Source of the DNA: Anaerolineae bacterium | Lineage (GTDB): Bacteria > Chloroflexota > Anaerolineae > DRVO01 | Direction: 5' to 3' | Length of the DNA stretch: 6,588 nt | NCBI GenBank assembly: GCA_012719195.1 | Contig: JAAYAV010000100.1 | Span: forward strand, 1 to 6,588 | Shown: positions 6,049 to 6,588 of the stretch, in pieces | Layout of the letters: each line of letters starts with the position of its first letter | How positions within the stretch are numbered: position 1 is the first letter of the stretch | Made by a program: the position numbers and the translations under genes | Notes under the pieces: generated by a model | Databases searched by the model: none | What the model was told of the DNA's origin: nothing | Seen by the model: only the letters and a program-made list of their open reading frames with translations

Positions 6049-6588
6049 CTACTGGCTGGCCTGATCCCGGAAGTAGTTGAGAAGACTGCCGGCGAGGATG
6101 ACTTCCACCTGCCGCTCCGTGAGGCTGTGCTTCACCGCGATCGTTGTGTCCTTGGTCAGGTTCCGCACCGACAGCGGCCGCCGCTGCCGCAGCGCCTCCC
6201 GAAGACCCTCCAGCCGCAGTACGTCTCCCTGCTCCACCTTCCCGGCCTCTTCGGCGTTGGCGAACTCCAGCGGGATGATGCCGAAGTTCACCAGATTGGC
6301 GGCGTGGATGCGGGCGAACGAGGCCACCAGCACCGCGCGCACGCCAAGGTACCGCGGGGCTATGGCAGCGTGCTCGCGGCTGGAGCCCTGGCCGTAGTTG
6401 GAGCCACCGACGACGAACCCTGTGTCGGCCTTGCGTGCCCGAGCAGGGAACTCCGGGTCCACCCGCGAGAAGGTGAACTCGCTGATCGCTGGGATGTTGG
6501 AGCGGAGCGGCAGCACCTGGGCACCGCCGGGCATAATGTGATCGGTGGTGATGTTATCGCCCACCTTGAGCAACACCGGCCCCTCGAG
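6049..6588 (-). CDS. Aconitate hydratase, C-terminal domain (5' partial)
   Basis: Aconitase isomerises citrate and isocitrate through cis-aconitate in the TCA cycle, using a 4Fe-4S cluster. The visible part is the swivel domain. The frame is open to the window edge, where it begins LEGPVLLKVGDNITTDHI, so the real start and the cluster-binding domain lie outside. Seen: DNITTDHIMPGGA, RSNIPAISEFTF, the substrate-loop motif GGSNYGQGSSREHAA, FARIHAANLVNFGIIPLEF, and a closing AGSLLNYF. The GSNYGQGSSREHAA and NLVNFGIIPLEF blocks and the roughly 179 visible residues fit a full-length aconitase rather than a separate LeuD-type small subunit, but an isopropylmalate isomerase or homoaconitase relative cannot be excluded from this half. 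The stop is TAG at 6049-6051, convergent with the operon. Confidence 0.9.
   Translation of the reverse strand, partial: LEGPVLLKVGDNITTDHIMPGGAQVLPLRSNIPAISEFTFSRVDPEFPARARKADTGFVVGGSNYGQGSSREHAAIAPRYLGVRAVLVASFARIHAANLVNFGIIPLEFANAEEAGKVEQGDVLRLEGLREALRQRRPLSVRNLTKDTTIAVKHSLTERQVEVILAGSLLNYFRDQASQ

Noticed and set aside
1..6588. tRNA, rRNA, CRISPR arrays, insertion sequences or riboswitches
   Set aside because: No repeats, cloverleaf-like structures, transposase frames or long structured leaders were seen; nearly all the sequence is accounted for by genes.

Overview
The window is GC-rich bacterial chromosome, roughly two-thirds GC by eye, tightly packed, with several GTG and TTG starts. The style of the proteins and the rplS-rnhB pairing would suit a Chloroflexota-like organism, but this is a low-confidence guess from memory. 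TGA is used as an ordinary stop by three genes here, and Trp codons are TGG, so the genetic code is standard.

Layout. (1) 1-843, plus strand: the 3' part of an ABC exporter, ATPase domain only, cut by the window edge. (2) 858-1855, minus strand: rplS (ribosomal protein L19) followed by rnhB (RNase HII), with a likely promoter in the 173-bp divergent spacer. (3) 2029-5967, plus strand: one five-gene transcription unit with short gaps or 4-base overlaps. It holds KDG kinase (kdgK), KDPG aldolase (eda), a C_GCAxxG_C_C-family redox protein, an ADP-ribosylglycohydrolase-family protein and a sugar-isomerase-like TIM-barrel protein, and ends in a strong hairpin at 5985-6013. (4) 6049-6588, minus strand: the C-terminal part of an aconitase, cut by the window edge.

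The main discovery is the third gene of the operon. A standard gene finder would start it at ATG 3826 and lose its N-terminal third. Read from a TTG at 3673, which overlaps the eda stop and has a good ribosome binding site, the frame is open to 4152 except for one TGA at 3763-3765. That TGA falls exactly where the family has its first invariant cysteine (the G-Y-N-C-A-E-A-V motif). A 7-bp hairpin with a 5-nt GGTCG loop begins 13 nt after the TGA, its loop 20 nt after, which fits a bacterial SECIS element. The gene is therefore best read as a selenoprotein with Sec at residue 31.

KdgK phosphorylates 2-keto-3-deoxygluconate to KDPG and Eda splits KDPG to pyruvate and glyceraldehyde 3-phosphate. 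This is the lower arm of hexuronate or semi-phosphorylative Entner-Doudoroff catabolism. The TIM-barrel protein may act on a related sugar upstream. The roles of the selenoprotein and the ADP-ribosylglycohydrolase in this setting are unknown, which makes the cluster worth attention.
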